From the NCBI GenBank assembly GCA_023422635.1, contig JAFAGO010000045.1, positions 1-64,000 on the forward strand: a stretch of DNA of 64,000 bases, written 5' to 3'. The notes beneath the pieces were generated by a model that worked only from the letters and a program-made list of their open reading frames with translations, was not told where the DNA came from and made no database searches. Origin of the DNA: Bacteroidota bacterium (GTDB taxonomy: Bacteria > Bacteroidota > Bacteroidia > Flavobacteriales > Weeksellaceae). Numbering within the stretch: the first letter of the stretch is position 1; each line of letters starts with the position of its first letter. This document shows positions 16,454 through 24,215 of this stretch, in pieces. The position numbers and the translations under genes were made by a program.

Positions 16454-16723
16454 ATGTACTTAACATCAGAGAAAAAAGCAGAAATTTTCGCAAAACACGG
16501 TAAATCTGCTACAGACACAGGAAGCGCTGAAGGACAAATTGCGCTTTTCACCTACAGAATCAACCACCTTTCAGGTCACTTGAAAAGCAACCACAAAGAT
16601 TTCAACACAGAAAAATCTTTGGTGAAATTGGTAGGTAAAAGAAAAAGACTTTTGGATTATCTTAAAAACAAAGATATCGCACGTTACAGAGCGATTATCG
16701 CTGAATTAGGATTAAGAAAATAA
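16454..16723 (+). CDS. rpsO: 30S ribosomal protein S15
   Basis: An 89-residue S15, the expected length. Typical motifs are GSAEGQIALFTYRINHLSGHLKSNHKD and LVKLVGKRKRLLDYLKNKD. It binds 16S rRNA in the 30S platform and is essential for early assembly. It has its own strong promoter and an intrinsic terminator after the stop, so it is monocistronic here. In many bacteria rpsO precedes pnp directly. In this window pnp lies 2.1 kb downstream, with a C1 peptidase and a membrane protein gene inserted between. Confidence 0.97.
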   Translation: MYLTSEKKAEIFAKHGKSATDTGSAEGQIALFTYRINHLSGHLKSNHKDFNTEKSLVKLVGKRKRLLDYLKNKDIARYRAIIAELGLRK

Positions 16724-16743
16724 TTCGATTCCTGAACAAAATA

Positions 16744-16777
16744 AAAGCAACTCTATTCGGGTTGCTTTTTGTTTTTT
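16744..16777 (+). terminator. Terminator of rpsO
   Basis: AAAGCAAC and GTTGCTTT pair around a 9-nt loop, followed by a T-rich tract. Located 20 bp after the rpsO stop. Confidence 0.85.
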
Positions 16778-16824
16778 GTAACATCTGAAGTAAAATAAAG
16801 ACTACTCGATAAAAAGGTTTAAAT

Positions 16825-18021
16825 ATGAAAAGCAAAACACTATGTGCAGCTCTTTTTCTTGTGGGAAGCTTAGCATTTGCACAAGACAATTTGGTTAACA
16901 GTTTGAAGAATAACCAATCCGAAAACGCAAACTTTCAATTTACTACAATAAAAGAAGTCGGTAAAACTTCTGTAAAAAATCAAGGTTCATCTGGAACTTG
17001 TTGGAGCTACTCCGGAAACTCTTTTTTAGAATCTGAAATGATTAAAAAAGGAAAACAACCCGTTGATCTTGCCGAAATTTTTACCGCACGAAACTCTTAT
17101 CACGACAAAGCTGTTTTATACGTTTTAAACGGCGGCGCTATTAGTTGGGGAGATGGCGGAGAACTTCACGATGTTGTTAATATGTACAAAAAGTACGGAG
17201 CTGTTCCTCAAGATGCATATAGCGGTTTAAAGCCAGGGCAAACTAAAAACGATTTTAAAGAAATGCAGGCGAAAATTAAGCCCAAGTTGGATAGCTTAGT
17301 TGCCGCTTCAGGAAAAGGTAAACTTTCGGATAATTGGATTTCTACCATTGATAAAGTTTTAGATGAATATTTAGGGAAATATCCAAGCCAATTCTCATAC
17401 AACGGAAAACAATATACACCCCAAACTTTCGCCAATGAAGTGGTTGGATTATCCGCTTCCGACTATGTAGAAATTTCTTCTTACAGCACCTATCCGTACT
17501 ACGAAAAATTTGTTGTGCCGATTCCAGATAACTGGAGTCACGACTCCGATTGGAATGTTCCAATGGAAGATCTTACCACAATCATCGACAATGCGATCAA
17601 CAAAGGATATTCCGTAGGTTGGGCAACTGACGTTTCAGAACCGTACTTCTCGTACAAAAATGGAGTGGCTTATGTTCCTGATATCGATTTAAATTCAATT
17701 TCTCCAGAGGTAAAAAAAGATCTCTTTACAGGACCAAAACCCGATAAAAAAATTACCGAAGTAATGCGTAAGCAAGCATTGTACAATATGACGACCACTG
17801 ATGATCACGGAATGCAAATCGTAGGAACTGCGAAAGATCAAAGCGGAAAAGAATACTATATCGTTAAAAATTCTTGGGGCGTAACCAACGATTACGATGG
17901 CTATTTATATGTTTCAAAACCGTATGTTTTATACAAAACTACCGCCATTATGCTCAACAAAAAAGGTTTGCCAAAAAGCATAGCTAAAAAGTTAAAGCCG
18001 AGCAAAAATATTGGGATGTAA
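16825..18021 (+). CDS. Exported C1-family (bleomycin-hydrolase-like) peptidase
   Basis: A 398-residue papain-fold peptidase. It has a Sec signal peptide (MKSKTLCAALFLVGSLAFAQ), so it is exported, unlike the cytosolic bleomycin hydrolases/PepC to which the core is closest. The active site is clear: the oxyanion Gln53 in KNQGSSGTCW, nucleophile Cys59, His in TTDDHGMQIVG and Asn in IVKNSWGV. The domain order fits an aminopeptidase C relative, somewhat shorter (usual about 450). It is bounded by terminators on both sides, so it is monocistronic. A role in degrading peptides in the periplasm or outside the cell is inferred. Confidence 0.93.
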   Translation: MKSKTLCAALFLVGSLAFAQDNLVNSLKNNQSENANFQFTTIKEVGKTSVKNQGSSGTCWSYSGNSFLESEMIKKGKQPVDLAEIFTARNSYHDKAVLYVLNGGAISWGDGGELHDVVNMYKKYGAVPQDAYSGLKPGQTKNDFKEMQAKIKPKLDSLVAASGKGKLSDNWISTIDKVLDEYLGKYPSQFSYNGKQYTPQTFANEVVGLSASDYVEISSYSTYPYYEKFVVPIPDNWSHDSDWNVPMEDLTTIIDNAINKGYSVGWATDVSEPYFSYKNGVAYVPDIDLNSISPEVKKDLFTGPKPDKKITEVMRKQALYNMTTTDDHGMQIVGTAKDQSGKEYYIVKNSWGVTNDYDGYLYVSKPYVLYKTTAIMLNKKGLPKSIAKKLKPSKNIGM

Positions 18022-18044
18022 ATAGTACCCAACTTACCTTATAG

Positions 18045-18076
18045 AAATCCTCCTCATGCGTGATGGAGGATTTTTT
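18045..18076 (+). terminator. Terminator of C1 peptidase gene
   Basis: AAATCCTCC (18045-18053) pairs with GGAGGATTT (18065-18073) and T-run follows, 24 bp after the stop. Confidence 0.85.
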
Positions 18077-18102
18077 TATACATTTATGAAAATTTTTGAA
18101 AT

Positions 18103-18654
18103 ATGAATATTACGGAACAAAATAGAGAAAAACTCACTTTTCTGGAAAAAGTAGCCAATGCCGTGATGTGGTGGATCGGCTCAATCCCATCACTGGTTTT
18201 TCACACCGTATTTTTTATTGTTTGCTTTACACTTCCCCTGCTAAATATTGTAGATTTCGATCACATGCTTCTCGTACTAACAACAATAGTTTCTTTAGAA
18301 GCAATTTATTTGGCGATATTTATTCAAATGTCGGTAAACCGAAGTTCAGAACACATCGAAGATCTTCGAGATGATGTAGAAGAAATTCAAGAAGATATCG
18401 AAGAAATTCAAGAAGATATTGAAGAAATCCAGGAAGATGTGGAAGAAATTCAAGAAGATGTAGAGGAAATTAGCGATGAAGAGGAAGAAGATGAAGATCA
18501 TAACGAAAGAGCCAAAAACGTAATGTTGAAAAGTAAAGTTTCCTCGAATAAAAACGACATTAAATTTTTGAAAGATAAATTAGCAGAGCTTCAACAACAA
18601 ATAGAAAAATTGAAGAGTGAAGAAGAGGATGAAGAAGCAGAAAACAACAATTAA
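18103..18654 (+). CDS. Two-TM protein with acidic heptad-repeat coiled coil
   Basis: A 183-residue protein with two hydrophobic segments (WWIGSIPSLVFHTVFFIVCF and LLVLTTIVSLEAIYLAIFIQ) and a long cytoplasmic tail. The first 90 residues resemble DUF1003-type membrane proteins (SLEAIYLAIFIQMSVNR), though that is a similarity in pattern rather than a certain match. From about residue 92 five heptads of the form VEEIQED repeat, then an acidic run and a second coiled coil. The negative charge and heptad periodicity suggest parallel oligomerisation of the tail. It is flanked by the C1 peptidase and pnp, with no functional link apparent. Confidence 0.85.
   Translation: MNITEQNREKLTFLEKVANAVMWWIGSIPSLVFHTVFFIVCFTLPLLNIVDFDHMLLVLTTIVSLEAIYLAIFIQMSVNRSSEHIEDLRDDVEEIQEDIEEIQEDIEEIQEDVEEIQEDVEEISDEEEEDEDHNERAKNVMLKSKVSSNKNDIKFLKDKLAELQQQIEKLKSEEEDEEAENNN
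18376..18480 (+). repeat. Five 21-bp tandem units encoding heptads
   Basis: Five contiguous 21-bp units within the preceding gene each encode seven residues of the type V/I-E-E-I-Q-E-D. The last unit diverges (V-E-E-I-S-D-E). Units differ at synonymous third positions (att/atc, gaa/gag, caa/cag), so the array is selected at protein level and not freshly expanded. Confidence 0.9.
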
Positions 18655-18736
18655 AAACACTCAATAATCCTGTAACAAATCTCGCTGAGAACGTTCATTT
18701 TTAGATGTATTTTTTTAATAACTCACAAGAATACAC

Positions 18737-18744
18737 TACCTTTG
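18737..18744 (+). promoter_or_regulatory. -7 box of pnp promoter
   Basis: TACCTTTG matches the TAnnTTTG -7 consensus, 72 bp before the pnp ATG, which leaves a leader of roughly 65 nt. The -33 element is weak. Confidence 0.6.
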
Positions 18745-18777
18745 CACACGAAAATTTAAAGCGTTTAAATTATAATC

Positions 18778-18795
18778 GTACTCAATACGGAGTAC
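18778..18795 (+). promoter_or_regulatory. Hairpin in the pnp leader
   Basis: GTACTC and GAGTAC pair around AATACG within the pnp 5' leader, 21 bp before the ATG. In enterobacteria pnp is autoregulated through a leader hairpin; whether this one is used the same way is unknown. Confidence 0.4.
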
Positions 18796-18816
18796 ATAGA
18801 AGAACATTTTTATTTT

Positions 18817-21015
18817 ATGAGTATACCTCAAGGTTTTAAAGAAACAATTTCACTTTCCGACGGAAGAGAAATTAGCATCGAAACCGGTAAATTGGCTAAG
18901 CAAGCCGACGGTTCAGTAGTAGTAAAATGTGGCGGAACAATGCTTTTAGCAACGGTAGTCGCTAACAAAGAAGCCAACGAAGGCGTAGATTTCCTTCCAT
19001 TAACCGTAGATTACAGAGAAAAATTCTACGCAGGAGGAAGAATTCCTGGAAACTTTTTCAGAAGAGAAGCAAAACCTTCTGATGACGAAGTATTAACAAT
19101 GAGATTAGTGGATCGCGTTTTACGCCCATTATTCCCTGAAGATTTCCACGCAGAAGTTCAGGTAATGATTTCCCTAATTTCTTACGATAAAGATACGATG
19201 CCTGATGCATTAGCAGGTTTAGCAGCTTCTGCTGCCATCGCAATTACCGATATCCCGTTCAACGGACCAATGTCTGAAGTTCGCGTTGTACGTATTGACG
19301 GACAATTATCCATCAACCCTAGCTACGAAAACCTTCTGAAAGCAGATTTAGACATTATGGTTGGAGCCACAAAAGATTCCATCGTAATGGTAGAAGGAGA
19401 AATGAAAGAAATCTCCGAACAAGAAATGCTTGAAGCAATAAAATTTGCGCATGAAGAAATTAAAATTCAGATTGAAGCACAAGAAAGATTAGCAGCTCAA
19501 GTAGGAAAAGCTTTCCCAAAAAGAGAATATTCACATGAAATTCACGATGAAGATATTCGTAAAAAAGTTTGGGACGAATGCTACGACAAAGTATATGAAG
19601 TTGCAAAAACACCTTCCAATAAAGAAGAAAGAGGCGAAAAATTCAAAGCTGTTTTGGCAGAATTCCTTTCACAATATGTAGATAACGCAGAAGAGCTTGA
19701 AAGAGTAACACCTTTCGCAAAAGTATACTATCACGATGTAGAGAAAGAAGCAATGCGCCAAATGATTTTGGAAGACAACATCCGTTTGGATGGTCGTGAT
19801 CCAAAAACCATTCGCCCAATTTGGTCAGAAGTTGATTACCTTCCAGGAGCGCACGGTTCCGCTGTGTTTACAAGAGGGGAAACTCAATCGTTATCCGCAG
19901 TAACATTAGGTTCTATTAAAGATGCCAATATGATCGATAGCGTTGTAACACAACACGACGAAAAATTCTTCCTACATTATAACTTCCCTCCATTCTCAAC
20001 AGGTGAAGCAAGACCTTTAAGAGGTACTTCAAGAAGAGAAGTTGGACACGGAAATCTAGCACAGCGTGCTTTAAGCGCAGTAATTCCAGCAGAAAATCCA
20101 TATACCATTCGTATTGTTTCTGATATTTTAGAATCCAACGGATCTTCTTCAATGGCAACAGTATGTGCAGGATGTTTAGCATTAATGGATGCAGGAGTAC
20201 AAATTACCAAACCCGTTTCCGGAATCGCAATGGGACTTATTACCGATGAAAAATCTGGAAAATGGACGGTACTTTCCGACATCTTAGGAGATGAAGATCA
20301 CCTTGGTGATATGGACTTTAAAGTAACCGGAACAGAAGACGGAATTACCGCTTGCCAAATGGATATTAAAATCCAAGGTCTTTCTATGGACATTATGGAA
20401 AAAGCGTTAATGCAAGCGAAAGATGGCCGTTTACACATCCTTGGAAAAATTAAAGAAACCCTTCCTGCGCCAAGAACTGATGTAAAACCTCACGCTCCGA
20501 AAATGGTGGTGATGGAAATTCCTAAAGAATTCATTGGTGCGGTGATCGGACCTGGAGGAAAAATCATTCAGCAAATGCAAAAAGATACCGATACCGTAAT
20601 CGCCATCGAAGAACAAGGTGAAATCGGCCGTATCGAAATTGCAGGAACTGATCGTGAAAAGATTAATGCTGCAATCGCAAAAATCAACGAAATCGCTTTT
20701 GTTCCTGTAGTGGGAGAAGTTTACAATGGTAAAGTGGTTAAAGTGATGGATTTTGGAGCTTTTGTAGAATTGAAAAAAGGAACAGAAGGTCTACTTCACA
20801 TTTCAGAAATTGAATGGAAAAGATTGGATAAAGTTCCTTACAAAGAAGGGGATGAAGTAGAAGTAAAATTCATGGGATACGATAACCGTAGAAAAATGAA
20901 ACTTTCTAGAAAAGTGCTACTTCCAAAACCACCAAGACCAGAAGGTCAAAAACCAAGAGAAGAGAAAGCTGAAGCACCAAAACAGGACAATCAAAATCCT
21001 GAAGCTGAAGCATAA
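18817..21015 (+). CDS. pnp: Polyribonucleotide nucleotidyltransferase (PNPase)
   Basis: A 732-residue PNPase. Two RNase PH domains (about 1-230 and 310-545) are joined by an alpha-helical domain, followed by KH (GAVIGPGGKIIQQMQ) and S1 (GEVYNGKVVKVMDFGAFVELKKGTEGLLHIS) domains. The active second PH domain contains FPPFSTGEARPLRGTSRREVGHGNLA and MDFKVTGTEDGITACQMD. It degrades RNA 3'-5' phosphorolytically, releasing NDPs, and forms a trimer. The tail after S1 is an acidic Pro/Lys/Glu-rich low-complexity linker, ending at 21015. Monocistronic with its own promoter and terminator. Confidence 0.97.
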   Translation: MSIPQGFKETISLSDGREISIETGKLAKQADGSVVVKCGGTMLLATVVANKEANEGVDFLPLTVDYREKFYAGGRIPGNFFRREAKPSDDEVLTMRLVDRVLRPLFPEDFHAEVQVMISLISYDKDTMPDALAGLAASAAIAITDIPFNGPMSEVRVVRIDGQLSINPSYENLLKADLDIMVGATKDSIVMVEGEMKEISEQEMLEAIKFAHEEIKIQIEAQERLAAQVGKAFPKREYSHEIHDEDIRKKVWDECYDKVYEVAKTPSNKEERGEKFKAVLAEFLSQYVDNAEELERVTPFAKVYYHDVEKEAMRQMILEDNIRLDGRDPKTIRPIWSEVDYLPGAHGSAVFTRGETQSLSAVTLGSIKDANMIDSVVTQHDEKFFLHYNFPPFSTGEARPLRGTSRREVGHGNLAQRALSAVIPAENPYTIRIVSDILESNGSSSMATVCAGCLALMDAGVQITKPVSGIAMGLITDEKSGKWTVLSDILGDEDHLGDMDFKVTGTEDGITACQMDIKIQGLSMDIMEKALMQAKDGRLHILGKIKETLPAPRTDVKPHAPKMVVMEIPKEFIGAVIGPGGKIIQQMQKDTDTVIAIEEQGEIGRIEIAGTDREKINAAIAKINEIAFVPVVGEVYNGKVVKVMDFGAFVELKKGTEGLLHISEIEWKRLDKVPYKEGDEVEVKFMGYDNRRKMKLSRKVLLPKPPRPEGQKPREEKAEAPKQDNQNPEAEA

Positions 21016-21037
21016 ACCATAAAAACTCACTCATTTA

Positions 21038-21063
21038 AATCCCATCTTTCGGTGGGATTTTTT
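21038..21063 (+). terminator. Terminator of pnp
   Basis: AAATCCCA and TGGGATTT pair around TCTTTCGG and end in a T-run, 23 bp after the pnp stop. Confidence 0.88.
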
Positions 21064-21099
21064 GTTGAGAATTTAGATGCTTTTCGCTGCAGAAAATCT

Positions 21100-21107
21100 T
21101 ATATTTG
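21100..21107 (+). promoter_or_regulatory. -7 box of fhs promoter
   Basis: TATATTTG, a perfect TAnnTTTG match, 22 bp before the fhs ATG. The -33 element is not obvious. Confidence 0.55.
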
Positions 21108-21129
21108 AGTTTAAACTAAATGTAAATTT

Positions 21130-22806
21130 ATGAGCTTCCCTAGCGATCTTGAAATTGCAGAATCCGCTTCAATTCAACATATTCGGAACATTGCCGAGAA
21201 AATCGGAATCAGCGATGACGACCTGGAATATTACGGAAAATACAAAGCCAAAATTCCATTACATTATATTGATGAAGAACGCATAAAAAAATCAAAGCTC
21301 ATATTGGTAAGCGCCATTAATCCCACCCCTGCTGGCGAAGGCAAAACAACCGTCTCTGTCGGGCTTTGCGACGGATTAAACACCATTGGCAAAAATGCCA
21401 TAGCCGTTCTGCGAGAACCCAGTTTAGGACCTGTTTTCGGGATTAAAGGTGGCGCAGCTGGTGGCGGTTATGCACAAGTAATTCCAATGGTGGACATTAA
21501 TCTGCATTTTACTGGTGATTTTTCAGCAATTGAAAAAGCAAACAATCTTCTTTCAGCACTAATTGACAATAGTTTACAAAATAAAAAACATTCCCTCAAC
21601 ATCAATCCGAAAACCATTGTTTGGAAACGAGTTATGGATATGAATGATCGCTCGCTTCGGCAAATAATTGTTGGTTTAGGAAATAATAACGGAATTGTTC
21701 GAGAGGAAGGATTCAATATAACGCCTGCTTCGGAAGTAATGGCAATCTTGTGTTTATCGCAAGATTTTCAGGATTTAAAAAATCGATTAGGAAATATTTT
21801 TGTTGGCTACACGTTTGATCAAAAACCAATTTTTGCCCGAGATTTAAAGGCAGAAAACGCAATGGCAATACTCCTGAAAGACGCCATAAAACCCAATCTT
21901 GTACAAACTTTAGAAAATAATCCCGCGATTTTACACGGCGGTCCTTTTGCAAATATTGCACAAGGTACCAATACCATAGTTGCCACAAAAATGGGACTTT
22001 CCCTTGCCGATTATGTGGTTACAGAAGCTGGTTTTGGCGCTGATTTAGGAGCTGAAAAATTTTTACACATTAAATGTCATTATGGTAAACTACAACCTGA
22101 TGCCTATGTTCTTGTGGCAACCGTTCGCGCATTACGGTATCACGGTGGAGCACATAAAAAAGGAGAATACAATCATCCGAATCTTTCTGCAGTACAAAAA
22201 GGTTTTGAAAATTTACATAAACATATTGAGAATGGATTTGCATTCGGTTTGAAACCAATTGTTGCAATCAACCACTTTGCAAACGATTCTGAAGAAGAAA
22301 TTGAATGGATTGTAAATGAGTGTAAAAAAATGGGAATAAACGCTATTCTTGCTGATGAATTTACGGAAGGCGGAAAAGGTATGAAAGAATTAGCCAAGGA
22401 AGTTGTTGGTTGTATTGAAAATGAGGAAAACCATTTTCAGCCATTGTATGATGTTGAAGATTCTGTTGAAAATAAAATTGAAACCATTGCTAAAAAAATC
22501 TATGGTGCAGATGGCGTAAACTACACCCACAAAGCCAAGCAACAGCTAAAAACCATTCATCATTTGGGATTTGACCAATTGCCGATTTGTATGGCAAAAA
22601 CACAAAAATCGCTTAGCGATGACGAAAAGAAAATAGGAAGACCAAAGCACTTTAACATTACCGTTCGCGAGTTTGAATTTGCTGCGGGTGCAGGTTTTAT
22701 TATTCCGATTTTGGGCGATATGATGCGAATGCCCGGACTACCATCCGTTCCTGCCGCAGAAGGAATGAATATTGATGCGTTCGGAAAAATTACAGGATTG
22801 AGTTAA
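21130..22806 (+). CDS. fhs: Formate--tetrahydrofolate ligase
   Basis: A 558-residue formyl-THF synthetase, the family's usual length. ATP site: NPTPAGEGKTTVSVGL (about 65-80), followed by LREPSLGPVFGIKGGAAGGGYAQVIPM. Other signatures: TGDFSAIEKANNLLSALIDN, HGGPFANIAQGTNTIVATK, TEAGFGADLGAEKF and MRMPGLPSVPAAEGM at the C-terminus. It converts formate, THF and ATP to 10-formyl-THF for purine synthesis and initiator tRNA formylation. Monocistronic; downstream lies a structured intergenic element. Confidence 0.97.
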   Translation: MSFPSDLEIAESASIQHIRNIAEKIGISDDDLEYYGKYKAKIPLHYIDEERIKKSKLILVSAINPTPAGEGKTTVSVGLCDGLNTIGKNAIAVLREPSLGPVFGIKGGAAGGGYAQVIPMVDINLHFTGDFSAIEKANNLLSALIDNSLQNKKHSLNINPKTIVWKRVMDMNDRSLRQIIVGLGNNNGIVREEGFNITPASEVMAILCLSQDFQDLKNRLGNIFVGYTFDQKPIFARDLKAENAMAILLKDAIKPNLVQTLENNPAILHGGPFANIAQGTNTIVATKMGLSLADYVVTEAGFGADLGAEKFLHIKCHYGKLQPDAYVLVATVRALRYHGGAHKKGEYNHPNLSAVQKGFENLHKHIENGFAFGLKPIVAINHFANDSEEEIEWIVNECKKMGINAILADEFTEGGKGMKELAKEVVGCIENEENHFQPLYDVEDSVENKIETIAKKIYGADGVNYTHKAKQQLKTIHHLGFDQLPICMAKTQKSLSDDEKKIGRPKHFNITVREFEFAAGAGFIIPILGDMMRMPGLPSVPAAEGMNIDAFGKITGLS

Positions 22807-22828
22807 ATATTCACACGGGGAAATCGCG

Positions 22829-22886
22829 TAAGTGATTGCAGCGGAAATCCCGCAGCGAAGCGAGGAATTGCAGCGTAAAGCACGGT
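22829..22886 (+). repeat. Structured intergenic element, copy A (Flavo-1-like?)
   Basis: Downstream of fhs, the GC-rich core is GATTGCAGCGGAAATCC, a small stem CGC-AGCGAA-GCG, then GGAATTGCAGCGTAAAGC. The half-motif GATTG-AGCG is mirrored by AGCGTAAAGC. The same two blocks, with a longer stem between, occur in opposite orientation at 51103-51212. This looks like a known class of abundant intergenic structured elements in Flavobacteria, possibly the Flavo-1 RNA motif, which I cannot verify here. The rest of the gap to the next small gene (22887-23015) shows nothing more. Confidence 0.5.
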
Positions 22887-23015
22887 ATTTCCAGCGATGG
22901 AATTGCGGATGAGAAATATACGCCCAAATGAAAATAAAAAAATATAAAAAAGCCACAGAAATCTTGTAAAATGATTTTGGTGTACTTCTTGTATTTTTGA
23001 TAAAAATTTAAAATT

Positions 23016-23147
23016 ATGAATCCAAAACTTTTAAGAACCGTTTTAACTTGGGTAGCGCCATTTGTAATCGGATTTGTGGTAAAAAAATTCGAAGAACGCC
23101 AAACCCGGAAACAACAAAGTAAAGCGCTCGCGCAAAACGCTAAATAA
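23016..23147 (+). CDS. Small single-TM protein, 43 aa
   Basis: A 43-residue open frame: ATG at 23016, stop at 23145-23147. It begins MNPKLLRTVLTWVAPFVIGF, a hydrophobic segment, then a basic tail (KKFEERQTRKQQSK) and a stop. A TATTTTTG -7-like word lies at 22992-22999, and a bidirectional terminator follows the stop directly. A well-composed membrane segment plus flanking signals argues for a real small membrane protein. No family is recognised. Confidence 0.65.
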   Translation: MNPKLLRTVLTWVAPFVIGFVVKKFEERQTRKQQSKALAQNAK

Positions 23148-23175
23148 AAAAACTCACTTTCGGGTGAGTTTTTTG
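23148..23175. terminator. Bidirectional terminator
   Basis: AACTCAC (23151-23157) pairs with GTGAGTT (23164-23170), flanked by an A-run on the left and a T-run on the right. It serves the small gene on the plus strand and the convergent flavoprotein gene on the minus strand. Confidence 0.85.
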
Positions 23176-23179
23176 TTGG

Positions 23180-24163
23180 TTAGAATTCTGGATTTCCTGC
23201 GGAATCGAACTCTCGGATAAGATTTTTAAAGACGGTTTCTACGGGGAGAATTTCATCAATTAGCGCAGAAACCTGTCCGATTTCCAATTCGCCTTCGTTT
23301 AAATCGCCTTCAAACATTCCTTTTTTTGCACGTGCTCTGCCTAAAGTTTGTTTAAGCGCTTCCACATTTCTACCTTTTTCATACAACTGCTCCAATTCAG
23401 AGTAAAAAGAATTTTTCACTAAGCGAACGGGCGCCAATTCTTTAAGTGTAAGCTGGGTATCGCCTTCTTTTAATTCGGTGATTTTTTTCTTCCAATTTTC
23501 ATGAGCACTGGCTTCTTGTGTTGCTGCAAAACGAGAACCGATCTGAACGCCATCTGCGCCAAGAATCATTGCGGCTTTAATTTGCGCTCCGGTTGCAATT
23601 CCTCCAGCAGCAATCAACGGCTTTGAAATATGTTGTTTGACATTCGGAATCAGGCAAAATGTGGTGGTTTCGTCGCGACCGTTATGGCCGCCAGCTTCAA
23701 AACCTTCTGCAACAATAGCATCTACGCCAGCTTCTTCACATTTCATTGCAAATTTTGTGGAAGAAACGACATGCGCTACAGTAATGCCTTCTTTATGAAG
23801 CATTTCGGTGTAGAGTTTTGGATTTCCTGCTGATGTAAAAACAATCTTCACGCCTTCTTCAATAATAATCTTGAGTACCTCATCCAAATTGGGATACAAC
23901 ATGGCAACATTTACCCCAAACGGTTTATTAGTGGCTTTTTTGCATTTTTGAATATGCTCGCGAAGGACGTCAGGATACATACTTGCAGAACCAATTAACC
24001 CCAAACCACCATTGTTGGAAACCGCCGAGGCCAATTCCCATCCTGCGTGCCAAATCATCCCGCCTTGAATAATTGGATATTGAATTTTGAAGACCTGACA
24101 AATACGATTGGTGTTATCGTTGTACATATTTTCTGAGATGCCGAAATGTTTAAAATTGCTCAT
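23180..24163 (-). CDS. Nitronate monooxygenase-family flavoprotein
   Basis: A 327-residue FMN-dependent TIM-barrel protein of the nitronate monooxygenase/2-nitropropane dioxygenase group, which also includes FabK enoyl-ACP reductases. Motifs: QYPIIQGGMIW near the N-terminus, GLGLIGSASM, VTSA-like IVFTSAGNPK, GFEAGGHNGRDE with the catalytic His, and PLIAAGGIATGAQIKAAMILGADGVQIGSRF for FMN phosphate binding. It is soluble. The ATG at 24163 gives about 25 residues before the barrel; an internal Met13 is possible. The tail-to-tail neighbour and downstream terminator suggest it is monocistronic. Which of the two activities it has is not decidable here. Confidence 0.88.
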   Translation of the reverse strand: MSNFKHFGISENMYNDNTNRICQVFKIQYPIIQGGMIWHAGWELASAVSNNGGLGLIGSASMYPDVLREHIQKCKKATNKPFGVNVAMLYPNLDEVLKIIIEEGVKIVFTSAGNPKLYTEMLHKEGITVAHVVSSTKFAMKCEEAGVDAIVAEGFEAGGHNGRDETTTFCLIPNVKQHISKPLIAAGGIATGAQIKAAMILGADGVQIGSRFAATQEASAHENWKKKITELKEGDTQLTLKELAPVRLVKNSFYSELEQLYEKGRNVEALKQTLGRARAKKGMFEGDLNEGELEIGQVSALIDEILPVETVFKNLIREFDSAGNPEF

Positions 24164-24172
24164 ACCCTAAAG

Positions 24173-24199
24173 ATAAAAAAATCCCCGAAAATACCGGGA
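24173..24199 (-). terminator. Terminator of the SurA-like gene
   Basis: On the minus strand CCCG and CGGG pair around a short A/T loop and a run of T follows, 17 bp past the stop of the parvulin gene and just before the ATG of the flavoprotein. Confidence 0.75.
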
Positions 24200-24215
24200 A
24201 AATTACTGCTATGTT

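Noticed and set aside
22887..23015. Looked for a second small gene after the structured element
   Set aside because: No frame of useful length with an initiation signal; only the 43-codon gene at 23016 is supported.
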